Of a DNA stretch of 14,266 nt, positions 1-7,469 are shown piece by piece. Position numbers and translations under genes: made by a program. A model generated the notes under the pieces. It made no database searches. It was not told where the DNA came from and saw only the letters and a program-made list of their open reading frames with translations. The stretch is taken from assembly GCA_026387995.1 (NCBI GenBank), contig JAPLKQ010000071.1:1-14266 (forward strand). The letters are read 5' to 3'. This DNA comes from Bacillota bacterium. Lineage in GTDB: Bacteria > Bacillota_I > Bacilli_A > RFN20 > CAG-826. Within the stretch, counting starts at the first letter, position 1, and each line of letters starts with the position of its first letter.

Positions 1-1814
1 TAATCAGCTAAAACATAATCCAGCTCAGTTCCTGACATGGAAGTCGAAGGAACCATCACGTTTCCGCTTCCGGACGGCGCTACCAAAGTATCGGTTATGG
101 TATTTCCATAAGTTTGGGTACCGGTCGACCGTGGATCAAGGTTATCGGTAATCGATACGCAATTCGTCGCTTCGCTGGCGATACCAAAAGGAGAATCGCC
201 GCTAGTAAACGAATAGATGTTCGCGGTGTTAAAGCAATTGGTAATCGTGCCACCCGCTTCGAGTAAGCCGGCAATGCCGCCGACGTTGAGCCGAGCGCCG
301 ATATAACTGCGGACCAAGGGTGTCGTATAATACAGCCCTGCCGAATAACTATTGCTGATGGCACCGGCGTTGATGCCAGCAATACCGCCAACATACTGGT
401 CACCCATGCAGCGGATGCCGCTGAAGAAGGATTGTTCGATGATGGCGCCTGTCATGTTATAACCGGCGATGCCGCCGATGACACGGTTATTGGAGGTGTC
501 GGTCGGCGTCGAGGTCGTATAACGCTGCGCTAATAATTTTCCGGTGGAAGTCGTTTCAGAACGGCGGATCGTGCCTTCGTTGAAACCAGCGATGCCACCC
601 ATGTAACTGTATGCGGATAAGGATTTGCTGCTTTCAACCGCGTTACCGGCGCCCATTGTCCCGGCGTTACGGCAATCTTCGATGACGCCTTTGTTTTGAC
701 CGACGATGCCTCCGCCGCCGACTTTGGCTTTGATGGTCGCTTCATTAGAGCAATTGGAAATCGTGCCCGTCGTTTCGTTGTTTCCGGCGATGCCGGCGGC
801 ACCGCTGATATCTTTGGTCGTCGCGTCGCCCACCGTACCGGCGGTTGAAGTGACGGCGATTTGGTTGATTACGTTCTGAATCGTTCCAGCGTTCACGGTG
901 ACAAGACCGGCGATGCCGGCGGTCGTCCCGGTCGTTAAGGTTCCGGCAATCGTCAAATCGTGGATTGTGCCTACGATTCCAAGTTTTTCAAAAATGGACG
1001 TATTACCTGTCGTGACGGTAATAATATGAGAAGCGCCATTGAAGTCGCCTTGGAATTCGGTTCCCACCGCTTCAAGATAAACGGTTTCAATGGTAATATC
1101 CGCAGTCAATATATAGAATTTGCCACTTCCGATCGCGGTTTGCGCCTTGGTGATTCCATATAAATCGACGGCTTCGTTTACTAAATAAGGATTGGTGAGA
1201 AGTCCGGCGCCTTTAAATAGTAAGCCTTCGACTTCAACGGTCGATAGTAAAGTAGCACCGAGATAGGTCGCCACCGAGGCTTTATAGGTTCCTCCGGTCG
1301 GAGCGACATCCGGCGTCCAGAGAATCTGCGAGCCCACAAGAATTTCGAAGGTGCCCGGATAGACCGTGCCTTCAGTGTCATAGGTATCGCCAACAAGTTT
1401 AAATAAGGTGACTTCGAAAGCGTAACCGGAAGTCACGCCGTCTTGAACCCAAAGGATTTTATTGGAATAGGCTTCCATCGTATACATCCCGATTTCGGTC
1501 GGGTAACTTTGCAAAATCCGCCACTTGGCATACAACGTCATATCTTGGGTGACAACATCGTGGGCAAGAACAAATTCATTTAAGAACGTCTCGTTGTCTT
1601 CGAACCACCCCATGAATATATGGGCATCATCGATGACAGGATCAGCAATCGTTTGCGTGATCGAGCGGCCTTTGGCGACTTCGACTGAGGCGATTTCGTT
1701 GCCGCCGTTCGTATCAAAAGCGACCGTGTAGAAGACTTTCTCCACTTGCGTGCAACCCGCTAGAACCAAGGCGCCAACGACCGTGAGGACGGGCAACCAA
1801 AATTTATTTCTCAT
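1..1814 (-). CDS. Surface lipoprotein with InlB B-repeat and GLUG-like repeats, 3' end outside window
   Basis: Reading leftward from an ATG at 1814, the frame stays open to the window edge: 604 codons are visible and the C-terminus is missing. Residues 1-21 form a lipoprotein signal (short basic start, hydrophobic core, lipobox LVLAGC), so the mature protein should begin at acylated Cys21 and sit on the outer face of the membrane. Residues about 29-98 match the InlB B-repeat (Listeria–Bacteroides repeat): FDTNGG, then GWF, ending in LYAKW. From about residue 300 a core GI(A/V)G followed by (N)xxG(T/A/V)I recurs at 300, 341, 369, 407, 448, 477 and 513, typical of GLUG-type beta-solenoid repeats. 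A ribosome-binding site GGAGGAT lies at 1826-1832. Adhesin-like or carbohydrate-contact roles are common guesses for such proteins; the actual ligand cannot be read from sequence. The frame is intact, with no stop in the visible part. Confidence 0.85.
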   Translation of the reverse strand, partial: MRNKFWLPVLTVVGALVLAGCTQVEKVFYTVAFDTNGGNEIASVEVAKGRSITQTIADPVIDDAHIFMGWFEDNETFLNEFVLAHDVVTQDMTLYAKWRILQSYPTEIGMYTMEAYSNKILWVQDGVTSGYAFEVTLFKLVGDTYDTEGTVYPGTFEILVGSQILWTPDVAPTGGTYKASVATYLGATLLSTVEVEGLLFKGAGLLTNPYLVNEAVDLYGITKAQTAIGSGKFYILTADITIETVYLEAVGTEFQGDFNGASHIITVTTGNTSIFEKLGIVGTIHDLTIAGTLTTGTTAGIAGLVTVNAGTIQNVINQIAVTSTAGTVGDATTKDISGAAGIAGNNETTGTISNCSNEATIKAKVGGGGIVGQNKGVIEDCRNAGTMGAGNAVESSKSLSAYSYMGGIAGFNEGTIRRSETTSTGKLLAQRYTTSTPTDTSNNRVIGGIAGYNMTGAIIEQSFFSGIRCMGDQYVGGIAGINAGAISNSYSAGLYYTTPLVRSYIGARLNVGGIAGLLEAGGTITNCFNTANIYSFTSGDSPFGIASEATNCVSITDNLDPRSTGTQTYGNTITDTLVAPSGSGNVMVPSTSMSGTELDYVLAD

Positions 1815-1861
1815 GTGTGCTTTTTATCCTCCAACAGATGTCCATATTTGTATAATTTTAA

Positions 1862-1888
1862 TTTATACTAACCCAAGTGAACGGTCAA
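1862..1888 (-). promoter_or_regulatory. Candidate promoter of the lipoprotein gene
   Basis: On the minus strand TTGACC (1888-1883) is followed by TATAAA (1867-1862). The spacer is 15 bases, shorter than the usual 17, so the site is only a candidate. It lies about 50 bases before the lipoprotein start and upstream of its GGAGGAT site. Confidence 0.45.
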
Positions 1889-1943
1889 CCAATTAACGTT
1901 AAAGAGTTTTTATCACTCGATTATTTTTAATTATGGGTTCGCC

Positions 1944-1972
1944 TTGATATCGGGTCGATCTTTCGGCATAAT
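1944..1972 (+). promoter_or_regulatory. Sigma-A-type promoter of the LysR gene
   Basis: TTGATA (1944-1949) and CATAAT (1967-1972) are separated by exactly 17 bases, close to the housekeeping consensus. Transcription would start near 1979 and give a leader of about 28 bases. The ribosome-binding site ACGAGGA is at 1997-2002. The promoter looks intact although the gene behind it is broken. Confidence 0.65.
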
Positions 1973-2006
1973 GGTGATAAAGAAAACGAAATGAAACGAG
2001 GATAAA

Positions 2007-2817
2007 ATGATGAAAATTTTACAACTCCGTTACTTTCAAGCCGTCTGCCGATATAACAACATTACCCGGGCCAGCGTCGAGCTGTACGTGAGCCAACCTG
2101 CCATCTCGGCTTCTATTAAAGAGCTTGAAGATGAGCTTGGCGTGTCGCTCTTCCACCGCCAAAACAATAAGATTGCCCTCACGATGGAAGGCACCTATTT
2201 TTTAAAGCGTGTAGATGAGATTCTGGCGGATGTCGATTTGCTCATCATGCAGATGAAAGATTTCGGTGGCAAAAAGAACCATTTCCGCATGGGCATCCCA
2301 CCGATGATCGGTACCTTCTTATTCCCGCCGATGTTCAAAAAATTTAGAGAAGCGCATCCCGAGATTGAAATCGAAATGATCGAGTACGGATCGTTGCAAA
2401 CCCGCGTCCTTGTTGAGGACGAATCGATTGATTTAGCTATCGCTATCGTTGAAGACGGGATGGAAGCAAAATTCAATATTCGAAGAGTTGGATAATCAGC
2501 CTCTCATCTTAATGAAGGCCGACTCCTTTCAAAACCCCAAAATCAAAGACATCTTTGCCAAGCATGGACGCGAGCCCCATGTGCTCCTCTACTCGAGCCA
2601 ACTGTACACGATTAAAAACTTTCTTTTAGATGGTAGCGCTGGCGCGTTCTTATTTAAAGAAGTGGCTGCCATGGAAAATGAGATTGTCGCTATTCCGCTC
2701 AAAGAGCCAATCAAGATCCGCATCGGGCTCATCTGGAAGAAAGACAAGCACCTTTTCAGCGATACCGAAAAGTTCGTCGAATTTGCCCAAAAATATCATT
2801 ATAAACAAACAAAGTAA
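2007..2817 (+). pseudogene. LysR-type transcriptional regulator, broken by internal deletion and frame change
   Basis: The first frame (2007-2495) gives 162 residues starting MMKILQLRYFQAV. It has the LysR winged helix-turn-helix over about residues 1-65 (SQPAISASIKELEDELG, then FHR) and the start of the periplasmic-binding-protein-like effector domain up to DLAIAIVED. It then hits a stop after NIRRVG. The rest of the effector domain continues in another frame, with recognisable similarity from about 2470 (FEELDNQPLILMKADSFQN) to the stop at 2815-2817. Both parts together give about 265 family-like residues, while LysR proteins usually have 290-305. Roughly 30-40 residues around the usual HPLA segment are missing, so this is a deletion and not a single-base slip. 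A short product with only the DNA-binding domain could still be made. ATG2010 is an equally possible start. What it regulated is unknown; the divergent lipoprotein or the downstream hydrolase/malic enzyme genes are the natural candidates. Confidence 0.8.
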
Positions 2818-2821
2818 AATC

Positions 2822-2856
2822 ACCGCCGCTCCCGGACGACCATGGGGGCGGTTTTG
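2822..2856 (+). terminator. Probable terminator after the LysR pseudogene
   Basis: ACCGCC (2822-2827) pairs with GGCGGT (2847-2852), followed directly by TTTT. The loop is long (19 bases) and GC-rich and may pair further. It lies 4 bases after the stop of the LysR remnant. Confidence 0.55.
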
Positions 2857-2883
2857 ATTTCTTCCATTAATAAAAATTATGTC

Positions 2884-2924
2884 TCGATAAAATATCGATT
2901 ATTGCGTAAGTGCTTTCATCGATA
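2884..2924. repeat. Cluster of TCGATA/ATCGAT motifs upstream of the hydrolase
   Basis: TCGATA-AAA-TATCGA (2884-2898) is a perfect 6-base inverted repeat with a 3-base centre, and ATCGATA recurs at 2918-2924. The cluster lies 50-90 bases before the hydrolase start, where promoter and operator elements are expected. No clear -35/-10 pair stands out in this gap. An operator role is inferred from position and symmetry only. Confidence 0.35.
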
Positions 2925-2974
2925 AGAAAATGTTATTGGTAGTTGTTGTGCCATTTCGCCACGGAGGCCCTTTT

Positions 2975-4921
2975 ATGACCAAAAAGCCAAAACTGAAAAG
3001 TCCCAACGGCAAGGAACGTGTTTCCTTCTGGGCAAAACTAAAAGCAATTTTGAAGAGCCATCATCTATTGTGGATCTCGCTATTACTCGTTCTCATCGGA
3101 TCAAGTTCGGCATCCATCGTCCAAACCAATGGCGGCACGATTGACGTCAGTTCGTTCACCCTTCAAACCGTGGATGGGCAATATATCGTCGCTGATTTAT
3201 TCAAGCCGAAGACCGCCACTGCGGCGACGCCCGCCCCCTGCGTCATCGTGGTTCCTGGTTTCCAACGGACGAAAGAAACGCAAATCGGCATGTCATTAGA
3301 ACTCGCCCGACGCGGTATCGTCGTCATCACGATTGACCCGTATTCTCAAGGCGACTCCACTGCCACTTATCAAATCCAATCCGCGACCAACGAAGGTTAT
3401 GGGTTAATCCCGATGACCGAGTTCGTGTACGCGAGCAACATCTTTAATTATGTACAGAAAGACCGCATCGGTGCGGCAGGACACTCTGCCGGTGGAAACG
3501 GCGTTCTGCTCGCTGCCAACTATTTCGGCAAGCAAGCCATCGACGGCATCGTCCCACAAAGTAAACTCCACTCCATCTATGTCTCCGGTTACGTGATTAC
3601 CTTGACTGCTGAAACGTTAGCCCCCATCCGCAGCAACGTCGGTATTGCCTACGCTTATTATGACGAAGGCGCCTACCGAAACGAGCTTGCGAGTGACCCA
3701 ACTTACACCGGTTGGCTCGGCGATATGCGGACGGCCCCAGAAGCTATTCGCACCATCAACTCCGGATTGACCCTGGAAGGCGATGATCCGGTCACGTCCG
3801 TCGAAATTGGCCGCGTGTATGGCAACCCGAACGACCTGACCATGCGCATTGTCAATAACGAAAAAATAGTCCACGCGCTTCAACCCTATGATCCCACTTC
3901 CATCGCCCACGTCGTCGAATTCTTCGACATCGCGATGAATCTGAATATGACGATGAGTTATATGAATCAAACCTATTTGATTAAAGAATTGGCCAACACG
4001 ATTTCGCTAGTCGGCGGCTTTCTCTTCATTATCGGTGTCGCGGGTTTATTCTTTTTAATCCCCTTCTTCAAGAAAGGCATCGTCTTTGCCGCACCGGCCC
4101 CAACGCCGAAACCCACTAAAGTCGGCACACTCTTAAACTATGGCGCGTTAATTATAGGCGCGACGATTGCTTGTCTAATCTTTATTCCAATGTGTCAGGC
4201 TTCCACGACGCTGTTTGCGGACGCGAACGGCGGACGTCTCACCTGGTTCTTCCCTGAAAGAATGAATAACGGCGTCATGCTCTGGGCTATCGTCAGCGGT
4301 TGCGTCGGCTTCGTTATCTTCTTCGCCACCTACTTTATTTCAAAAGCGGCAAAACGTCCGATGGTGTCGCTAGAAGGATTCAAGATTTCCTGGAAAGCTT
4401 TCTTTAAAACCTTACTCTTCGCCGTCATGGTCTTCGCCGCTCTCTTCCTGCTCGTTGGTTTATCTTACTTAATCTTTCATATCGACTTCAGGAGTTTCTT
4501 CCTGGCGATACGGCCGATCAATAAAGTCAAATACCTCATTGTCCTGCTCATGTATGTCCCCTTCTTCTTCATCTTCTATTTCTCGAACTCCATCCGCGTC
4601 AGCATGGTCAACCGTTATGAAGGCCATAAAGAGTGGCTCTCGAATTTAATCGCCGTCCTTGCCAATATCATCGGATTATTCGGAGTCATCGCCATCCAAT
4701 ACATCACCTTTGCGACGACGAAGACCGTCTACTACACGGACAACTGGCTCTTCGTCAATATGCTCTTGTCGGTCATCCCGATGATGGCGATATTACCGCT
4801 CTTCAACCGTTATTTCTTCAAGAAGACCGGACGCCCCTATCTCGGTGCTCTCATTACCTGCTTGATCTTCATCATGATGATGCTGATGCACAGCGTTGCC
4901 TACATCCCCATCTTCTTATAA
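2975..4921 (+). CDS. Membrane-bound alpha/beta hydrolase with multi-helix C-terminal domain
   Basis: The start is ATG2975, chosen because GGAGG (2963-2967) sits just before it; the upstream ATG at 2930 has no such site. The product has 648 residues. Residues about 31-47 form an N-terminal membrane anchor. An alpha/beta hydrolase domain follows: oxyanion region VVPGFQ (92-97), IDPYSQGDS around 120-128, nucleophile elbow GHSAGG with Ser171, and a possible catalytic His312. From about residue 345 to the end there are roughly eight hydrophobic helices. With one N-terminal anchor, the hydrolase domain would face the cell exterior. The family is that of esterases, lipases and peptidases; the substrate is not readable. 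The malic enzyme gene follows after 11 bases, so the two are probably co-transcribed. The acid member of the triad was not identified with certainty. Confidence 0.8.
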   Translation: MTKKPKLKSPNGKERVSFWAKLKAILKSHHLLWISLLLVLIGSSSASIVQTNGGTIDVSSFTLQTVDGQYIVADLFKPKTATAATPAPCVIVVPGFQRTKETQIGMSLELARRGIVVITIDPYSQGDSTATYQIQSATNEGYGLIPMTEFVYASNIFNYVQKDRIGAAGHSAGGNGVLLAANYFGKQAIDGIVPQSKLHSIYVSGYVITLTAETLAPIRSNVGIAYAYYDEGAYRNELASDPTYTGWLGDMRTAPEAIRTINSGLTLEGDDPVTSVEIGRVYGNPNDLTMRIVNNEKIVHALQPYDPTSIAHVVEFFDIAMNLNMTMSYMNQTYLIKELANTISLVGGFLFIIGVAGLFFLIPFFKKGIVFAAPAPTPKPTKVGTLLNYGALIIGATIACLIFIPMCQASTTLFADANGGRLTWFFPERMNNGVMLWAIVSGCVGFVIFFATYFISKAAKRPMVSLEGFKISWKAFFKTLLFAVMVFAALFLLVGLSYLIFHIDFRSFFLAIRPINKVKYLIVLLMYVPFFFIFYFSNSIRVSMVNRYEGHKEWLSNLIAVLANIIGLFGVIAIQYITFATTKTVYYTDNWLFVNMLLSVIPMMAILPLFNRYFFKKTGRPYLGALITCLIFIMMMLMHSVAYIPIFL

Positions 4922-4932
4922 GGAGGACCCCT

Positions 4933-6105
4933 ATGGATTACGGAAAATTGTCGTTAGAAAAACATTATGAGTGGAAAGGCAAGCTCGATATCGTTCCCAA
5001 AGTAAAAGTGGAAACGAAAAATGATTTGTCGCTCGCATATACTCCAGGGGTCGCCACCCCTTGTTTGGTCATCCAGAAAGACATCACGCAAAGCTATACC
5101 TTGACTGGCCGCGGCAACCTCGTCGCCGTCATCACCGATGGGACTGCCGTTCTAGGTCTCGGCGATATCGGCCCAGAAGCGGGAATGCCTGTCATGGAAG
5201 GTAAATGCGTTTTATTGAAAACTTTCGGCGGTGTCGATGCGATTCCGCTCTGCATCCGCAGCAAAGACCCGGAAGTCATCATTCAAACCGTCGCCTTGCT
5301 CGCCGGCAATTTCGGAGGCATTAACTTAGAAGATATTTCGGCCCCACGCTGCTTTGAAATCGAAACGCGTTTAAAGGCCATCTGCGATATCCCCGTTTTC
5401 CATGACGATCAACATGGAACAGCCATCGTTGTCGGCGCGGCTTTGTTAAACGCTCTTCAAGTCGTCCATAAGAAAATCGCTTCTGTCCGGATCGTCATCA
5501 ACGGGGCCGGCGCGGCCGGAATCTCCATCGCCCGTTTCCTTAAAGATTTAGGCGCCGAAAACATCATCCTCGTCGACCGCTTCGGCATCGTCTGCGAAGG
5601 CGAAACCTGGATGAATCCCGTTCAAGCGGAAATGGCCAAAATCACCAACCGAAACCATCTCCATGGTCTTTTAGCCACCGCTATGAAAGATTCTGACGTT
5701 TTCATCGGCGTTTCCGTCGGCAAAATCGTTTCTGAGGCGATGATCGGCAGCATGGCCAAAGGTTCCATCGTCTTCCCGCTCGCAAACCCCACTCCGGAAA
5801 TATCCAGAGAAGAGGCATTACATGCCGGCGCCGCTGTAGTCGGCACAGGCAGCAGCGATCAACCCAACCAAATCAATAACTTATTGGTTTTCCCCGGTAT
5901 TTTCAGAGGCGCTCTTGATGTCCGCGCATCCGATATCAACCACGCCATGATGATTGCCGCCGCTTACGGCATTGCCAGTATCGTCACGAAAGAAGAATTA
6001 AAAGCGGAATACATCTTACCGGCGCCATTCGACCGCCGCGTTCATGCCGCCGTCGCGAGCAAAGTTGCCCAAGCGGCCCGTGATTCCGGCGTCGCCAGAA
6101 TCTAA
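4933..6105 (+). CDS. NAD-dependent malic enzyme, short bacterial form
   Basis: A 390-residue protein that oxidatively decarboxylates malate to pyruvate and CO2 in the cytosol (family of B. subtilis YtsJ and streptococcal malic enzymes). The start ATG4933 is fixed by GGAGG at 4922-4926; the frame is also open further upstream, but that part only shadows the hydrolase gene. Visible motifs: SLAYTPGVA with catalytic Tyr36, [15 protein letters not shown] with Lys91 and Lys96, the acidic metal-site region [14 protein letters not shown] (E133, D134), FHDDQHGTA (157-165), the Rossmann turn GAGAAG (191-196), FPLANPTPE, and [10 protein letters not shown] near the C-terminus. The length is normal and all key residues are present. 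It closes the unit begun by the hydrolase and ends just before a strong terminator. The cofactor preference (NAD or NADP) is inferred from the family only. A link to the broken LysR gene upstream would resemble malate-utilisation regulons, but that is a guess. Confidence 0.95.
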   Translation: MDYGKLSLEKHYEWKGKLDIVPKVKVETKNDLSLAYTPGVATPCLVIQKDITQSYTLTGRGNLVAVITDGTAVLGLGDIGPEAGMPVMEGKCVLLKTFGGVDAIPLCIRSKDPEVIIQTVALLAGNFGGINLEDISAPRCFEIETRLKAICDIPVFHDDQHGTAIVVGAALLNALQVVHKKIASVRIVINGAGAAGISIARFLKDLGAENIILVDRFGIVCEGETWMNPVQAEMAKITNRNHLHGLLATAMKDSDVFIGVSVGKIVSEAMIGSMAKGSIVFPLANPTPEISREEALHAGAAVVGTGSSDQPNQINNLLVFPGIFRGALDVRASDINHAMMIAAAYGIASIVTKEELKAEYILPAPFDRRVHAAVASKVAQAARDSGVARI

Positions 6106-6119
6106 AGATTGCCAAAGTA

Positions 6120-6154
6120 AAAGCAGGCCGCTTCTCGAGAGGCCTGCTTTTTTT
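6120..6154. terminator. Symmetric terminator between convergent malic enzyme and ugd genes
   Basis: AAAGCAGGCC (6120-6129) pairs perfectly with GGCCTGCTTT (6141-6150) around an 11-base loop, followed by an uninterrupted T run (6148-6154) on the plus strand. Read from the minus strand, the same stem ends in TTTT, so it can also serve ugd, whose stop codon is at 6162-6164. It lies 14 bases after the malic enzyme stop. Confidence 0.85.
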
Positions 6155-6161
6155 GTGCTTT

Positions 6162-7466
6162 CTATCGGCTCGATGGTCGGCCAACGGAATGATATTCGAT
6201 TTTTGCCATTGCCAATGGTTTATAAAGGTTTCGTCCGTCATAAACGATGGGTTTGTCCATCGCATCGATAAAATCGGATGGTTTTAACGTTTTGATTTCT
6301 TTGGCATCATTGGCGATGACTACCGCCTGTACGCCTTTCATCGCGGATAGCAGCTGATTGCTATATGTTAAATGCTCGTTGGCATCGATGTTTTTCTTGA
6401 ATTCTTCAATTGCGGATTTATCGTAGGCAACGACTTCGGCGCCATAGGATAAGAGACGTTCGATAATCGGGTAAGCCGGTGAGTTACGAACGTCCGTGGT
6501 GTTGCCTTTAAAGGCTAAACCCAAGACCGCTATTTTTTTGCCAGTCAAAACGCCATGAAAACGTTGGTTGATTTTGTCGACGAATAATTTGGGCTGTTCT
6601 TGGTTCACTTTGATCGTGGCTTTCAGGGTTTCTGAAGGCGTGTGTTTTTTATCCGCTAACCAGTTCAAAGCTTTCGTGTCTTTGGGGAAGCAAGATCCGC
6701 CATAGCCGATGCCGGCTTTAAAGAAAGCCTTGCCGATGCGTGGGTCTAGTCCCATACCTGTCGCGACTTCATCGATGTCGGCGCCAACCTTCTCGGCCAA
6801 GCGTGCCATTTCATTGATATAAGAGATTTTTAAGGCGAGGAAGTTGTTGCTGGCATATTTAGCGAGTTCGGCGCTTTCCGGGGACGTATAAAGCACGGGA
6901 ACGTGTTTTTTCGTATAGAAAGCATATAAGGCCTTCACCGTCTTCTTAGTTTCGCCCTCGGCGACGCCAAGAATGATCCGATAAGGTTTCTTCATGTCTT
7001 TGACCGCTCGGCCTTGCGATAAGAATTCAGGCTGGCTGATGACGTTAAACGCAAGCGGGCTTTCTTCTTTTAAATAAGCCGCGGCTAAACGGTTGGTGCC
7101 GACGGGGACGGTCGAACGGATGATGACGCTCATCGGCCGCGTCGCAAACTTCGCGATTTGATGAAGGGCTGCATAAAAATGCACTAAATTAGCCGAACCA
7201 TCGGGATTTTCCGGGGTATCGACGGCGACAAAGGCCACTTCTTTATCTTTAATCGCTGTTTCGGCGGAATCAGTGAAAATCAGGTTTTCTTTATTCTTAT
7301 TTAAGAGTTCTTGGAGTCCGGGTTCGCTCAGCACCGCTTCGCCCTGTTTGAGGCGCGCGATTTTGCTCACGTTCAAATCATAACCGGTGACCTTATGATG
7401 GTAGCCAGCTAAAACGACAGCGTTAACAAGTCCGACATAGCCAAGTCCGATGACGACGATTTCCAT
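6162..7466 (-). CDS. ugd: UDP-glucose 6-dehydrogenase
   Basis: A 434-residue cytosolic enzyme that oxidises UDP-glucose to UDP-glucuronate with two NAD+, supplying precursor for acidic capsule, teichuronic-type polymers or glycolipids. The N-terminal Rossmann fold starts with GLGYVG (7-12). STVPVGT (118-124) and PEFLSQG (146-152) are typical of the family. The catalytic cysteine is Cys259 in GGSCFPKDTKAL, and the C-terminal UDP-binding domain begins near residue 308 with VLGLAFKGNTTDVRNSP. Length and motifs are normal. Its start lies 3 bases after the stop of the ATP-grasp gene; the ribosome-binding site GAGGT lies inside the end of that gene, so the two are probably translationally coupled. 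No glycosyltransferase or polymer-export gene is next to it. A related UDP-ManNAc dehydrogenase is a weaker alternative. Confidence 0.93.
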   Translation of the reverse strand: MEIVVIGLGYVGLVNAVVLAGYHHKVTGYDLNVSKIARLKQGEAVLSEPGLQELLNKNKENLIFTDSAETAIKDKEVAFVAVDTPENPDGSANLVHFYAALHQIAKFATRPMSVIIRSTVPVGTNRLAAAYLKEESPLAFNVISQPEFLSQGRAVKDMKKPYRIILGVAEGETKKTVKALYAFYTKKHVPVLYTSPESAELAKYASNNFLALKISYINEMARLAEKVGADIDEVATGMGLDPRIGKAFFKAGIGYGGSCFPKDTKALNWLADKKHTPSETLKATIKVNQEQPKLFVDKINQRFHGVLTGKKIAVLGLAFKGNTTDVRNSPAYPIIERLLSYGAEVVAYDKSAIEEFKKNIDANEHLTYSNQLLSAMKGVQAVVIANDAKEIKTLKPSDFIDAMDKPIVYDGRNLYKPLAMAKIEYHSVGRPSSR

Positions 7467-7469
7467 AGT

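Noticed and set aside
95..802. Two short minus-strand frames within the lipoprotein region
   Set aside because: They are out of frame with the continuous lipoprotein frame that carries the repeat pattern; that frame was missed as a simple complete frame only because it leaves the window.
2007..2817. Programmed frameshift joining the two LysR halves
   Set aside because: The joined product would still lack about 30-40 residues of the effector domain, and I see no slippery run with a following structure. A deletion explains both the lost residues and the changed frame.
2930..2974. Upstream start for the hydrolase gene at 2930
   Set aside because: No ribosome-binding site precedes it, and it would place the perfect GGAGG at 2963-2967 inside the gene.
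3617..3970. Antisense frame of 117 codons within the hydrolase gene
   Set aside because: It lies opposite a gene with clear family motifs, has no ribosome-binding site or family resemblance, and follows from the codon use of the real gene. Similar antisense frames in the malic enzyme, ATP-grasp, rlmH, walJ and dnaB genes were left out for the same reason.
4633..4932. Open frame extending the malic enzyme gene 100 codons upstream
   Set aside because: It lies inside the hydrolase gene in another frame, its residues are not protein-like (many His, Arg and Gln in low-complexity runs), and the malic enzyme homology begins at the ATG at 4933 with a strong GGAGG just before it.
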